This document shows positions 14,743-23,692 of a stretch of 64,000 bases of DNA, one piece after another. A program made the position numbers and the translations under genes. The stretch lies in contig NC_008278.1 in NCBI RefSeq assembly GCF_000058485.1, positions 614,962-678,961 of the forward strand, written 5' to 3'. Within the stretch, counting starts at the first letter, position 1, and every line of letters begins with the position of its first letter. The notes under the pieces were generated by a model that saw only the letters and a program-made list of their open reading frames with translations, was not told the DNA's origin and made no database searches. Origin of the DNA: Frankia alni ACN14a (GTDB taxonomy: Bacteria > Actinomycetota > Actinomycetes > Frankiales > Frankiaceae).

Positions 14743-16275
14743 GTGTCCATGCCGATGTCCACGCAACCACCGGCGATCGCCCGCCCCGCCCCATCGGCGG
14801 CGACCTCCTCGACGACCTCCTCGAAGGCCGCGATCCTGACGCTCGCCTGCGTGGCCCAGTTCATGGTCATTCTCGACGTGTCCATCGTGAACGTGGCGCT
14901 GCCCGCAATGCGGCACGGCCTGGGCCTGAGCGCCGCGGGTCAGCAGTGGATCGTCACCGCTTACACCCTCGGGTTCGCCGGGCTGCTGCTGCTCGGCGGT
15001 CGGGTCGCGGACCTCGTCGGCGTCCGGCGTGCCTTCCTGGCAGGCCTGGCGGGGTTCACCCTGGCGTCGCTGGCCGGCGGTCTGGCGACCAGCGGCGCCG
15101 TGCTCATCGCCGCCCGGGCGGGCCAGGGAGTCTGCGCCGCGTTCCTCGCCCCGGCCACCCTCACTCTGATCACCACGACGTTCACCGAGCCCACAGCCCG
15201 CACCCGGGCCGTGGGCGCCTGGAGCACCGTGACGACCACCGGCGGTGCCGCCGGCGCGGTCCTGGGCGGGGTGCTCACCCAGTACCTCGGCTGGCGCTGG
15301 GTCCTGTTCGTCAACGTCCCGGCCGGCGCGGCCGTCCTCGCCGTGGCCGGCGGCCGCATCCCCGCCGCCGACGGGCGCGCGGCGGACGCCCTGCGCCGCC
15401 TGGACCTGCCGGGGGCCGCAGCCGTCTTCGCCGCGTTGACGGCGCTGGTCTACGGGGTGGTCAACACAGAGACTCACGGCCTGGCCGACCCCCGGGTCGC
15501 CGTTCCCCTCGCCGCCGCGGTGCTGCTGCTCGCCGGATTCGTCGCGATCGAGTTCACTGCCGCGCAACCCCTGGTCCCCTTGGCGATGCTGCGCCGTCGC
15601 ACCCTCGCCGGCGGGAACCTCATCATGATCTTCATTGGCGGGGCGCTGTTCCCGATGTGGTTCCTGCTGTCGCTGTACCTGCAGCAGGTCCTGCATCTGC
15701 ACGCCGTCCGCACCGGGTGGTGTCTCCTTCCCGGGGCCCTGTCCATCATCGTCGGAGCCCGGATCTCCGTCCGCCTGCTCGGGACGCTCGGCCCCCGTCG
15801 TCTCCTCGTGATCGGCATGGCGCTGAGCACGGCCGGCTTCGCGTGGCTGTCGCGGGTCGGCGTCGACGGGGACTACCACACCGATGTGCTGGCACCGTTC
15901 CTGCTGACCGCCCTCGGCCTGGGCCTGGCGATCACCCCGACCACCGTCACCGCCACCCAGGGGATCGACCGGGCGCACTCCGGCCTGGCCGCCGGCCTGG
16001 TCAACACCTCACGGCAGGTCGGCGGCGCGCTCGGCCTCGCCGCGCTGGCCACCCTCGCCGCCCACACCACCGCTGCTGCCCACGCCGTTGCCGTCCCCAC
16101 CACCGCCGCGCGTCTGCAAACCCACTCCGTAGCCGCCGCCCTCGCCGACGGCTATGCTCACGCACTGCTCGGCGCAGCAGTCGTCACCGCCACCGCGGCC
16201 GTTGCCTCGCTCCTGCTTCCCGGCCGTCCGGCCGCATCGCGGCGGTCAGACCACCGAGCCGTCCGGGGACGGTGA
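14743..16275 (+). CDS. MFS transporter, DHA2 (14-TM) drug exporter type
   Basis: 510 residues, about 14 membrane helices. DHA2 hallmarks: ILDVSIVNVALPAMR in helix 1, QQWIVTAYTLGFAGLLLLGGRVADLVGVRR in the helix 2-3 region (motif A), and the mid-protein FIGGALFPMWFLLS. These proton antiporters expel drugs and other amphipathic compounds across the cytoplasmic membrane. GTG at 14743 with GGGAGG upstream is preferred; ATGs at 14749 and 14755 are alternatives. Its 3' end overlaps the convergent reductase gene by 30 bp. Confidence 0.9.
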   Translation: MSMPMSTQPPAIARPAPSAATSSTTSSKAAILTLACVAQFMVILDVSIVNVALPAMRHGLGLSAAGQQWIVTAYTLGFAGLLLLGGRVADLVGVRRAFLAGLAGFTLASLAGGLATSGAVLIAARAGQGVCAAFLAPATLTLITTTFTEPTARTRAVGAWSTVTTTGGAAGAVLGGVLTQYLGWRWVLFVNVPAGAAVLAVAGGRIPAADGRAADALRRLDLPGAAAVFAALTALVYGVVNTETHGLADPRVAVPLAAAVLLLAGFVAIEFTAAQPLVPLAMLRRRTLAGGNLIMIFIGGALFPMWFLLSLYLQQVLHLHAVRTGWCLLPGALSIIVGARISVRLLGTLGPRRLLVIGMALSTAGFAWLSRVGVDGDYHTDVLAPFLLTALGLGLAITPTTVTATQGIDRAHSGLAAGLVNTSRQVGGALGLAALATLAAHTTAAAHAVAVPTTAARLQTHSVAAALADGYAHALLGAAVVTATAAVASLLLPGRPAASRRSDHRAVRGR

Positions 16276-16923
16276 CTGGGTCGGGACGCGGGGGATGGCG
16301 GAGCTGGGGTCGAAGCCCGCGAAGGCCAGGCCGATGACCAAACCCGCGGCCTCCTCGAGCTGGCGGGCGCGGGCCAACGGGCCCAGCACGGCCGGCGTCC
16401 CGCCGACGTCGCGGATGAGCTCGCCGGTGATGCGCAGCGCGCCGGCGTCGTCGCCGCAGATCACCACCGTCGCCGGTGCCGTGCCGGCAGCGTCGCCGGG
16501 CGGCGGTGCCGTCCACTGCTCCGCGGGGAACAGATGGAACGCCTTCACCACGAGAGCGCCGGGAGCCCACGCGGCGATCTGGCCCGCGGCGGACGTCCCG
16601 GCCCCCGTGAGGAGCACTCCGACGCCGTGCTCCACGGCATTGGTCGGATCGATCAGGGTGGTGCCGGCCAGGGCGCCGGCGGCGGCGTCCACGTCGCGCA
16701 GCACGTCCGCGACGCCGCTCCACAGCACCGCGAGCAGCACTGCGTCCCGCCCGGCGACCACCTCTCGCGGGTCGGCCGCCCGCGCGCCGGCGCCCAGACG
16801 GCCGGCGAGTGCCTGCGCCTTCGCCCGCGACCGGCCGCCGACCACCAGTTCGTGCCCGGCCCGGGCCCAACCCGTGCCCAGTGCCTCGGCCAGGGCTCCG
16901 GTGCCCAGAATCCCGATCCGCAT
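16246..16923 (-). CDS. NADPH-dependent F420 reductase-like NAD(P)-binding protein
   Basis: 225 residues starting MRIGILGTGALAEALGTGWA, a Rossmann GxGxxA nucleotide-binding motif, followed by VVGGRSRAKAQAL, where the Arg after the second strand favours NADP. Later segments (TTLIDPTNAVEHG, VVKAFHLFPAEQW) match the F420H2:NADP oxidoreductase-like family, which passes hydride between NADP and coenzyme F420 or acts on related substrates. Divergent from an HxlR regulator with a palindromic operator between them, suggesting electrophile- or redox-controlled expression. Confidence 0.85.
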   Translation of the reverse strand: MRIGILGTGALAEALGTGWARAGHELVVGGRSRAKAQALAGRLGAGARAADPREVVAGRDAVLLAVLWSGVADVLRDVDAAAGALAGTTLIDPTNAVEHGVGVLLTGAGTSAAGQIAAWAPGALVVKAFHLFPAEQWTAPPPGDAAGTAPATVVICGDDAGALRITGELIRDVGGTPAVLGPLARARQLEEAAGLVIGLAFAGFDPSSAIPRVPTQSPSPDGSVV

Positions 16924-16976
16924 GGTCCCTCCCTCGTTCCGCCGACCGCTGCGCTGCCCACGGTAGAGATCTGCTT

Positions 16977-16994
16977 ACGTACCGATCGGTGCGT
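16977..16994. promoter_or_regulatory. Probable HxlR operator
   Basis: ACGT-ACCGATCGGT-GCGT: a perfect 10-bp palindrome flanked by near-symmetric arms, 53 bp from the reductase start and 15 bp from the HxlR start. Placement between divergent genes fits an HxlR binding site. Confidence 0.6.
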
Positions 16995-17009
16995 GAGAAA
17001 CCTACGACG

Positions 17010-17765
17010 ATGGCGAGGATGAGCGAGCGCGATGACGCCTGCGTGGAGCTGGTCGCGGACTGCCGCCTGCGGGCGACGACCGACCTGTTCGCCCACACCT
17101 GGGATCCCGTCGTCCTGATGGCGCTGCGCCCTGGCCCCCGGCGGCGCCGCGAGCTGCGGGCCGCGATCGGCGGCATGAGCGACAAGGTCCTCACCGAAGC
17201 GCTGCGCCGGCTGTGCGCCCACGGCCTGGTGGACCGTCGCTCCTTCGCGCAGGCGCCGCCCCGGGTCGAGTACGGGCTGACCCCGCTGGGGCACAGCCTG
17301 GTCGAAGGCCCGATGAAGGCGCTCGGTGACTGGACGCGCGAGCATGGCGACGAGCTCCTCGACGCGGGAACACGCGGCCGGGACGCCGCCGTCAGCGCTG
17401 CGCCGCGGCTGAGGCAGGATGTGATCACGCCGAGCCTCCCGGGCCGGCCGCTCGTTCGCCGTGCCGCGTCGTCCGCGCTCTCAGGACCGACGTTCGGCCT
17501 CCTTCCTGGCCAGCTCGGCGCGCAGCAGCGCGGCACCCGCCAGGATCGTCAGCGCGCACCACAACCTCCTGGTACGACGCAGCCGACCGTCGACGTCCAC
17601 GAGCGTCGCCTCGAACTCCTCCGCGTAGCGCTCCTGCTGGCCGTCGGACGCCGCGATTGCCGCCGCCAGCCCGACCAGGCCGTGCGCGAACATGCCCGGC
17701 CGCAGCAGGCGGACCACCCGCCTTGTCGGCAACGACGACGACCGGAACGGGGTACTCCCGGCTGA
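17010..17765 (+). CDS. HxlR-family winged-helix regulator with antisense-derived tail
   Basis: The first ~115 residues are a standard HxlR winged helix: LRATTDLFAHTWDPVVLMAL, ELRAAIGGMSDKVLTEALRR, HGLVDRRSF and VEYGLTPLGHSLVE. HxlR proteins sense electrophiles or thiol stress through a conserved N-terminal Cys; Cys11 and Cys18 are present here. The frame then runs on for another ~135 residues of Arg/Gln-rich sequence that, from 17481, is antisense to the real C-terminus of the membrane-protein gene. The family is normally 100-160 residues, so an original stop was probably lost or the 3' end was truncated. Start ATG 17010; ATG 17019 is an alternative. Confidence 0.8.
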   Translation: MARMSERDDACVELVADCRLRATTDLFAHTWDPVVLMALRPGPRRRRELRAAIGGMSDKVLTEALRRLCAHGLVDRRSFAQAPPRVEYGLTPLGHSLVEGPMKALGDWTREHGDELLDAGTRGRDAAVSAAPRLRQDVITPSLPGRPLVRRAASSALSGPTFGLLPGQLGAQQRGTRQDRQRAPQPPGTTQPTVDVHERRLELLRVALLLAVGRRDCRRQPDQAVREHARPQQADHPPCRQRRRPERGTPG

Positions 17766-19715
17766 CGGGGCGGACGACGCTCCCAGTCCGCCGGCGGCCA
17801 CGACCGCTCCGACTGCCCCGCTGAGGACGAGCAGAACGGCCGGGGAGATCTCGAACACCAACGCCGACAGCGGTGCCCCCGAGAAGACCCCCGCGAGCGC
17901 GCCCAGGACGCGCCGCCGTCGGCGTGGCCAGCGCGTCGTGAGACCGGCCAGCAGGCCAAACACGGCACCGGCGACCATGGCGGTGCAGACGTAGACGGAC
18001 AGGGCGTCCGGCGGGTGCCGGTTCTCCTCAAAAAGGCTGGAGGCGTAGGCGGAACCGGCCGCGGAACCCGCGAGGGCACCGAGAGCCAGCCCCAGCGAGG
18101 GGCCCGCGAGCCGGGGCCGGCGGTTGGCGATCGCGCCGAGCACCAGCCCTGCCGCGGCACCGGCCAGCAGACCCACGACCCCCGCCCAGCGGGTGTCCGA
18201 CGGATGGTTGTAGGTGTAGTCGACGGCGAACAGGTACGCGTCCGCCGCCACGTCTGCCGCGGTCTGGCCGACGATCGCGCCGAACACCAGGCCCAGCGTC
18301 GGACGGACGAGGCGGGGACACCGACCGGCGATCACGCCGGCTCCCAGCCCGGCGACCAGGCAGGCCAGCGCAAGGACAGCGATCCTGACTCCCAGAGCGT
18401 CGTTGCTCGGCGGTGAGGGCGCGCTGGCGAGCAGGACGAAGTTGTCGTAGCCGACGCTGACCGCGGACACGGCCGAGACGGCCAGCACCAGACCCGCCAA
18501 GGGCGTGAGGAGCCGACGGCGACGGCCGGCGAGCGGGCCGGCGAGCGGGCCGGCGACGCCGCCCAGCACGGCGCCGATCAGCAGGGCGACGACCTGCCCG
18601 TTGCCGTGGCCGACCACGAGCGACTGGGCCGGGCCGGCGGGCTCGCTCCCCCCTGACCAGGTGAGCGAGTCGGGCCAGTCGAAGGACGTGCTGTCCACGA
18701 GCCGCAACCCGCCACCGGCGACATGACCGACCACACCACCGACCGCCGCTCCCAGCAGCGGTGTCGCAATCCGGTGCCAGCGCTCGGCGAGCAGGCCGAG
18801 CAGCAGGCCCAGCGCCGCACCACCCGCCACGAGGGCCAGCCCGTGGCCAGGGTCAAGGTCGCCGAGATAGCCGACGCCGGCGAACCTCCCGACGGGGTCG
18901 GATCCCAGGCCGTCGATGAGGGTCGGGCTGGTGAACGCGGCGTACATGCTCCGGCTCGCCGCGACGCCGAGGCCACCGAGGAGGGCGCCGAGCGCCAGGC
19001 CCAGCGTTGGGCGTGCGAGCCCACGGCGACGGTCGGCCACCAGGCCGACGAGCAACCCCAGCACCGCCCCACCGGCCACGAACACGGCCGAGGCGTAGCC
19101 GTGGGCATACCCGTACCCGGAGACGAGTGTGTCGGCGTGACCGGCACCGTCGAGGTGGTCGAGACGCGGCCCGGCGCTGTCGGCGACGAAGCGACCGGCG
19201 CCGGTCTTCGCGGCAAGACCGGCGAAGTGCCCGCCCAGAGCGCCCAGCGCCAGACCCGACACGGGCTTCGTGAACCGCGGACGGCGCTCGACGACCTGGC
19301 CGAGGGCAGCCCCGAGCGCCGCGAGGAACACCAGGGTCACGACCGGCTGGTAGCCGTAGTCGGCGGTCCCCGCATTGCGGTAGGTCCGGGCGATCGCGAC
19401 GGGGGCGACGGGGTTGGCGACCAGGCCCGTGACCGCGCCCGCCGCCAGGCCCAGCGACGCCGACGCGAGCTCGCGGCGGTGCGCCGTCAGCAGGCCGAGG
19501 AGCAGCCCGAGCAGCGAGCCGGCGGCGACCACCGGATAGCCGGGGGTGCCGGGGAAGAACGCCGACAGGGCGTCGCCCAGATACGTCCCGATGACGACAC
19601 CGAGGCCGACGCGGGCAGCGACCCGTCGCGGCGTGCCGGCGGCGCGGGCACCGCCGGCACCTGTCGCACCCGCCGCACCTGTCGTGACTGCCGCACCTGT
19701 CGTCGGGGCGTTCAC
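17481..19715 (-). CDS. Large Gly/Leu-rich repetitive membrane protein
   Basis: 744 residues, start GTG at 19715 overlapping the PadR stop (GTGA). I recognise no named family. The protein is built of about eight to nine internal repeats, each of the form R-R-x-L-(A)-x-P-x-LGLALGALxGGxxG followed by a soluble-looking loop with Tyr/Asp/Gly, as in PTLGLALGALLGGLGVAASR and SLGLALGALAGSAAGSAY. Each repeat gives one or two hydrophobic glycine-zipper helices, so 15 or more membrane segments are likely. The last ~90 residues differ: QQERYAEEFEATLVDVDGR, then LWCALTILAGAALLRAEL, a tail seen in other actinobacterial membrane proteins. Coupling to PadR suggests induction by a membrane-active compound. 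Its role is unknown. Confidence 0.75.
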   Translation of the reverse strand: MNAPTTGAAVTTGAAGATGAGGARAAGTPRRVAARVGLGVVIGTYLGDALSAFFPGTPGYPVVAAGSLLGLLLGLLTAHRRELASASLGLAAGAVTGLVANPVAPVAIARTYRNAGTADYGYQPVVTLVFLAALGAALGQVVERRPRFTKPVSGLALGALGGHFAGLAAKTGAGRFVADSAGPRLDHLDGAGHADTLVSGYGYAHGYASAVFVAGGAVLGLLVGLVADRRRGLARPTLGLALGALLGGLGVAASRSMYAAFTSPTLIDGLGSDPVGRFAGVGYLGDLDPGHGLALVAGGAALGLLLGLLAERWHRIATPLLGAAVGGVVGHVAGGGLRLVDSTSFDWPDSLTWSGGSEPAGPAQSLVVGHGNGQVVALLIGAVLGGVAGPLAGPLAGRRRRLLTPLAGLVLAVSAVSAVSVGYDNFVLLASAPSPPSNDALGVRIAVLALACLVAGLGAGVIAGRCPRLVRPTLGLVFGAIVGQTAADVAADAYLFAVDYTYNHPSDTRWAGVVGLLAGAAAGLVLGAIANRRPRLAGPSLGLALGALAGSAAGSAYASSLFEENRHPPDALSVYVCTAMVAGAVFGLLAGLTTRWPRRRRRVLGALAGVFSGAPLSALVFEISPAVLLVLSGAVGAVVAAGGLGASSAPSAGSTPFRSSSLPTRRVVRLLRPGMFAHGLVGLAAAIAASDGQQERYAEEFEATLVDVDGRLRRTRRLWCALTILAGAALLRAELARKEAERRS

Positions 19716-20041
19716 CACGCTCCCTCGGGCGTGGTGAACGTGCCGTGGCGCCCGTGCCCGTGCCCGCGGCGCGGCCTGCGCTCGGCGAGCAGCGCGCGGG
19801 CGCCGGCCATCCCCTCGGGGGTGAACCGGTACAGCCGGCGGCGAGGGCCGGGACGGTCGGACTCCTCCCAGGAGGAGCTCGCCCATCCGAGGCGTTCCAG
19901 GCGGGCCAGGATCGGGAACACGCTGCCGGTCGCCAGCCCGGCCTTCCTGGCGATCGCCAGGCCATACGGCTCGACATCGTCGTCGAGGAGCACCTCGAGG
20001 ACGTCGAGCGTCGCCGGCGTGACGCGGGACAAACCTGCCAT
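19712..20041 (-). CDS. PadR-family transcriptional regulator
   Basis: 109 residues: TPATLDVLEVLLDDDVEPYG, IARKAGLATGSVFPILARLE and YRFTPEGMAGARALLAERR give the winged helix of the short PadR type, with a His/Gly/Arg-rich tail replacing the usual C-terminal helix. PadR proteins repress efflux or stress genes and release DNA on ligand binding. Its stop codon overlaps the start of the large membrane protein, so the two are translationally coupled. A TACATATGTA palindrome sits 11 bp upstream of its ATG. Confidence 0.88.
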   Translation of the reverse strand: MAGLSRVTPATLDVLEVLLDDDVEPYGLAIARKAGLATGSVFPILARLERLGWASSSWEESDRPGPRRRLYRFTPEGMAGARALLAERRPRRGHGHGRHGTFTTPEGAW

Positions 20042-20052
20042 ACTTCTTAAGT

Positions 20053-20062
20053 TACATATGTA
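20053..20062. promoter_or_regulatory. Probable PadR operator
   Basis: Perfect palindrome TACATATGTA in an AT-rich stretch immediately upstream of the padR-type gene. It would overlap the promoter or the very short leader, consistent with autorepression. Confidence 0.55.
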
Positions 20063-20190
20063 GATTTAGACTCGTCAACGTGGATCCTTCTGGCCGACGA
20101 ACGAGCTGCGGTGCCGTCCCCGTGCCCTGATCATCGTGGCAACCGCCCGTGACCGGTGACCGGTGACCGATAACTGGTGACCGGTCGCGG

Positions 20191-22134
20191 CTACCGGTCG
20201 CGGATCAGGGTGCCGGTCGGGTTGCCGGTGCCGGGGGCGTCGGCGGCGAAGCGGACCGTGCCGTCGGCCTGCAGGAGCAGCGAGATCCGGCCGCCGTGCG
20301 AGCACGCGGAGATACCCAGGATCTTCGGGTCCGAGCCCGTGCCAGGGATGTCCTGCAGGCTCAGGCCGCCGGAGATGCTCACGAGCCGCAGATCGGCGGT
20401 GCAGCGGATGGGCTGCCCGTCGGCCTGGGTCAGCCCGTCGACGGTGATCTCGGAATGCGCCACGGCCTGACCGGTCAGCCCCGGGTGCACCGTGACGACG
20501 GCGTTCTGCGCCAGGCCCGACGGCGTGGTGATCTCGCCGCGCCAGGTGCCGACGTATCCGGCCGGCACCGCCGCGCCCGCGGTCACGGCCGGGCTCGTCG
20601 ACGGGTTCGCCCCGGCGAGCCGTTCGCCGCCGACCGCCCCCGATCCCGACCCCGACGCCGCGCCCGCGGTTGCGCCGGACGTGGCGCCCGAGCGGGCACC
20701 GCCGGCAGTGGCGGTGCCGCCGTCGGAGCCGCCGCCGGAGCCACGATCGACGATCAGCACCACGGCCAGGGCGACCAGAGCCAGACCGACGGCGCCCGCG
20801 CCCGCGAGGACCGCGAGGACACGAGACCGTCGTCGCCGCGTCGCCGGCTGCCGGGGCGCGGCCGGCGGCCACAGCGGGTCCTGACCCGGCAGGGGCCCGG
20901 GCGCCGAGCCAGTGCCGGGTCGCGGGGTTGCGCCAGGTGGCGGGAGGGCGCCGGGTGGTGGAAAGGCGTCGGGCCGCGGGGTGGCGCCGGGCGGTCGGTA
21001 TGCGTCGGGTGATGGGGTGGCGCCGGGCGGTCGGTATGCGTCGGGCGGCGGGGTGGTGCCGGGCGGTGGATACCCGCGTGGGTCGGACGGGACGTTCCGG
21101 GTGCGGCCGCGATCCGGCCGCGGTCCGTGGCTCGCGTCCGGGCCGGTGATGGCGGCCGGCGGCTCGGGGTGGTTCGGGATGCCAGTCGAGTGCGGGGGAC
21201 TGGTTCCGGACAGGTCCCGCGGCGGGGGCGGGCGGGTCGGGGCGTCGAGGTCGAGCAGGGCGACGGCGCGGCGGCTCAGGGCGGTGACGAGCGTTGCGGG
21301 CAGCCAGCCGGCGGCGATCAGCGTGGCCGCGCCACCGGCCGGCGCCAGCGCGGCCAGCACCGCGGTGGGCGCGGGACGCTCGCCGGGGTCCTTGCGCAGG
21401 CAGGCGCCGATCAGGTCGCGCAGGTCGTCCGGCACGGCGGCCAGGTCCGGCTCCCGCGACAGGACGGCGTACATCATCGCCGGCACGGTGGCGGCCTGGA
21501 ACGGACTCGTGCCGGTCGCGGCGTGCACGAGCACCGCGCCGAGGGCGAAGACGTCGCTGGCCGGCCCGACGTCCCCGGTCCCGATCTGCTCGGGCGCCAT
21601 GAACGCCGGCGAACCGATCGCCGCCCCGGTATGCGTCAGCGTGGTTGCGTCGACCGCCTGGGAGATGCCGAAGTCGATGACCCGCGGACCGTCCAGGCTC
21701 AGCAGCACGTTGGACGGCTTGAGGTCCCGGTGCACGAGGCCCGCGCCGTGCACGGCGATCAGCGCCTCGGCCAGGCCCGCGCCGAGGGCCCGGACGGTGC
21801 GGGCGGGCAGCAGGCCGTGGGTGCGGACGGCCTCGTGCAGCGACGGACCGGGCACGAAGGCGGTGACCAGCCAGGGCTGCTCGGCGTCGGGGTCGGCGTC
21901 GAGCACCGGGGCTGTCCACGCCCCGCCCACCCGACGGGCCGCGTCGACCTCGCGCCGGAACCGCTGGCGGAACTGCGGGTCGTCGGCGAACTCGGATCGG
22001 ATCACCTTGATCGCCACGGTGCGCCCGCCCGGGCTGCGACCGAGGTACACCCGGCCCATGCCGCCGGCACCGAGCCGTTGCAGCAGCCGGTAGTCGCCGA
22101 TCAGCGCAGGATCGTCGGGACGCAGGGGTAACAC
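20191..22134 (-). CDS. Membrane-anchored Ser/Thr protein kinase (PknB-like) with ectodomain
   Basis: 647 residues. Kinase domain ~15-270: glycine loop LGAGGMGRVYLG, catalytic Lys43 in VAIKVI, HRDLKPSN (Asp137), DFGISQ (154-156) and MAPEQI. Next comes a long Pro-rich linker with a 12-residue repeat (PPGATPSPDAYR-like). A single membrane helix (VLAVLAGAGAVGLALVALAV) follows, then a Ser/Gly-rich stalk and an extracellular ~110-residue domain beginning GYVGTWRGEITTPSG with two Cys. Hanks-type kinases relay envelope signals. GTG at 22134 is favoured by GGGAGGG upstream; an earlier in-frame ATG at 22170 is possible. Short TGACCGG repeats follow the gene. Confidence 0.92.
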   Translation of the reverse strand: MLPLRPDDPALIGDYRLLQRLGAGGMGRVYLGRSPGGRTVAIKVIRSEFADDPQFRQRFRREVDAARRVGGAWTAPVLDADPDAEQPWLVTAFVPGPSLHEAVRTHGLLPARTVRALGAGLAEALIAVHGAGLVHRDLKPSNVLLSLDGPRVIDFGISQAVDATTLTHTGAAIGSPAFMAPEQIGTGDVGPASDVFALGAVLVHAATGTSPFQAATVPAMMYAVLSREPDLAAVPDDLRDLIGACLRKDPGERPAPTAVLAALAPAGGAATLIAAGWLPATLVTALSRRAVALLDLDAPTRPPPPRDLSGTSPPHSTGIPNHPEPPAAITGPDASHGPRPDRGRTRNVPSDPRGYPPPGTTPPPDAYRPPGATPSPDAYRPPGATPRPDAFPPPGALPPPGATPRPGTGSAPGPLPGQDPLWPPAAPRQPATRRRRSRVLAVLAGAGAVGLALVALAVVLIVDRGSGGGSDGGTATAGGARSGATSGATAGAASGSGSGAVGGERLAGANPSTSPAVTAGAAVPAGYVGTWRGEITTPSGLAQNAVVTVHPGLTGQAVAHSEITVDGLTQADGQPIRCTADLRLVSISGGLSLQDIPGTGSDPKILGISACSHGGRISLLLQADGTVRFAADAPGTGNPTGTLIRDR

Positions 22135-22430
22135 CGCCGTTGCCCTCCCCGAACCTGGTTCGACCCGCACTGAGGATACGGGCGTGCCCCGTCTCGAATC
22201 CGGGCGGGCGGACGAGGCCGGCCGGTGCGGAAATTCCGTTGCCGACCCGGGCCGGACGGTTTAGCCTGGCCCGCAGTCCTGCCGGGCGTCGGTCCGGCGG
22301 CGAGCATGGAGGATGCCATGGCTGCCCCGGGCCCCGTCCCGGGTCACCGGTGACCGCCCGGCCATCCTGGCCCCGCGGCGGTCACGCGCAATGCCACGCC
22401 GGCCTCGTGCCGTTTCGCGGGAGATCGTCG

Positions 22431-22520
22431 TCCGCGGAGTCCGGTGGTCCCGCGGAGCCCCGTTGTTCCACGGAGTCCGGTGGTTCCGCGGAACCCGTTC
22501 GTTCCGCGGAGCCCAGTCGT
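22431..22520 (+). repeat. 18-bp tandem repeat, five copies
   Basis: Unit close to TCCGCGGAGTCCGGTGGT, five head-to-tail copies with two to five differences between units. It lies upstream of the methyltransferase start, in a frame that stays open but has no homology, so it is probably untranslated. Confidence 0.85.
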
Positions 22521-22612
22521 CCGCCGGCCGGTTGATCTGCGCGGCTGTCCTTCTCCCGGTGTCCCGCGACAGCAACGTCCTGTCGAGGTACCTCATTCGG
22601 GAGCATCCTGCG

Positions 22613-23392
22613 TTGTCCAGCCACATCTCGTCCGACCACATCTCGTCCTCGTGGTATGCGGACTTCTTCACCGACCTTCCCAACGAGTTCTGGCGGCGCG
22701 CCGCCACCCCGGAATGGACCGAGGCCGACGTCGACTTCGTCGAGGCCCGGCTCGGCCTGCCACACGGTTCGCGGATCCTGGACGTCCCGTGCGGCAGCGG
22801 CCGGCACAGCCTCGCCCTTGCGGCGCGCGGCCACCGGGTGACCGGGGTCGACCTGTCCACGGAGGCCATCGCCCACGCCCGGCGTGCGGCGCGGGTCGCC
22901 GGGCAGGCCGTGGCGTTCGAGCACGGCGACATGCGTGACCTCGGCCGGTTCGGCGTCTTCGACGCCGCGGTCTGCCTGGGCAACAGCTTCGGCTACCTGG
23001 ACCTGGCCGGCACGCGGGCCTTCACCGCGGCGCTCGGCCGGGCCGTCCGCCCGGGCGGCGGGCTGGTGGTCGACTTCGGCGCGACGGCCGAGTCGATCCT
23101 GCCCGGCTTCGCCGGAACGCCGCGCACCATGCGGACCGGCGACATCACCGTGGAGACGACCACCGAGTACGACGTCGCGGCGAGCTGCCTGATCAGCCGC
23201 TACCGCTTCAGCCAGGGGGCGCGGCGGCTCGCCGCCACCGCGCTGCACCACGTCTACACCAGCGCCCATCTGGGTGACCTGCTGACGGACGCCGGGTTCA
23301 CCGACATTCGGCGCTACGCCGGCCCGGACGGCACGCCCTACACCCTGGGCGCCGGCCGCCTCCTGCTCACAGCCCGGCGCGAGACGGGGTGA
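22613..23392 (+). CDS. Class I SAM-dependent methyltransferase
   Basis: 259 residues from TTG at 22613 (next codons SSHISSDHISSSWYADFF), with GGGAG nine bases upstream. Motif I is ILDVPCGSGRHSLALAARG, then VTGVDLSTEAIAHARR (acidic residue binding the SAM ribose), FEHGDMRDL and FDAAVCLGNSFGYLD. The C-terminal half contains HHVYTSAHLGDLLTDAGFTD, as in Methyltransf_25/UbiE-like enzymes. The frame is open for 300 bp further upstream across an 18-bp tandem repeat, but that part looks non-coding. Substrate unknown; a small molecule is likely. Confidence 0.85.
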   Translation: MSSHISSDHISSSWYADFFTDLPNEFWRRAATPEWTEADVDFVEARLGLPHGSRILDVPCGSGRHSLALAARGHRVTGVDLSTEAIAHARRAARVAGQAVAFEHGDMRDLGRFGVFDAAVCLGNSFGYLDLAGTRAFTAALGRAVRPGGGLVVDFGATAESILPGFAGTPRTMRTGDITVETTTEYDVAASCLISRYRFSQGARRLAATALHHVYTSAHLGDLLTDAGFTDIRRYAGPDGTPYTLGAGRLLLTARRETG

Positions 23393-23692
23393 CGCCGATC
23401 GTCCCGGTGGTCGCCGCGGTCGGGGCCGTATAGCAGTCGGGGCCGTATAGCGATGGGGAAATGCTGGAGGTTGGTGACGCTCCGACGGGCTTGCCGTGGT
23501 CATCAGCCTCCGGTAACTCCCCGCGCTTCGGCGATCTCGTCGCAGCGGGCAGGACGGGCGGCGGCACAAGGCGCGCCGCGAGACCGTTGCAGTAGGTTAA
23601 AGATTGCTGAGATACAACTATCCGGGGGTGTGGTCGGGCCCAGGCGCCGCACAGTCGTCGGAGCCGGCCACTCCGCTCGCTGGGAGCTGCTG

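Noticed and set aside
22431-22520. Regular short repeats that could suggest a CRISPR array
   Set aside because: The units are directly adjacent with no unique spacers; the same holds for all other arrays in the window. No cas genes are present.
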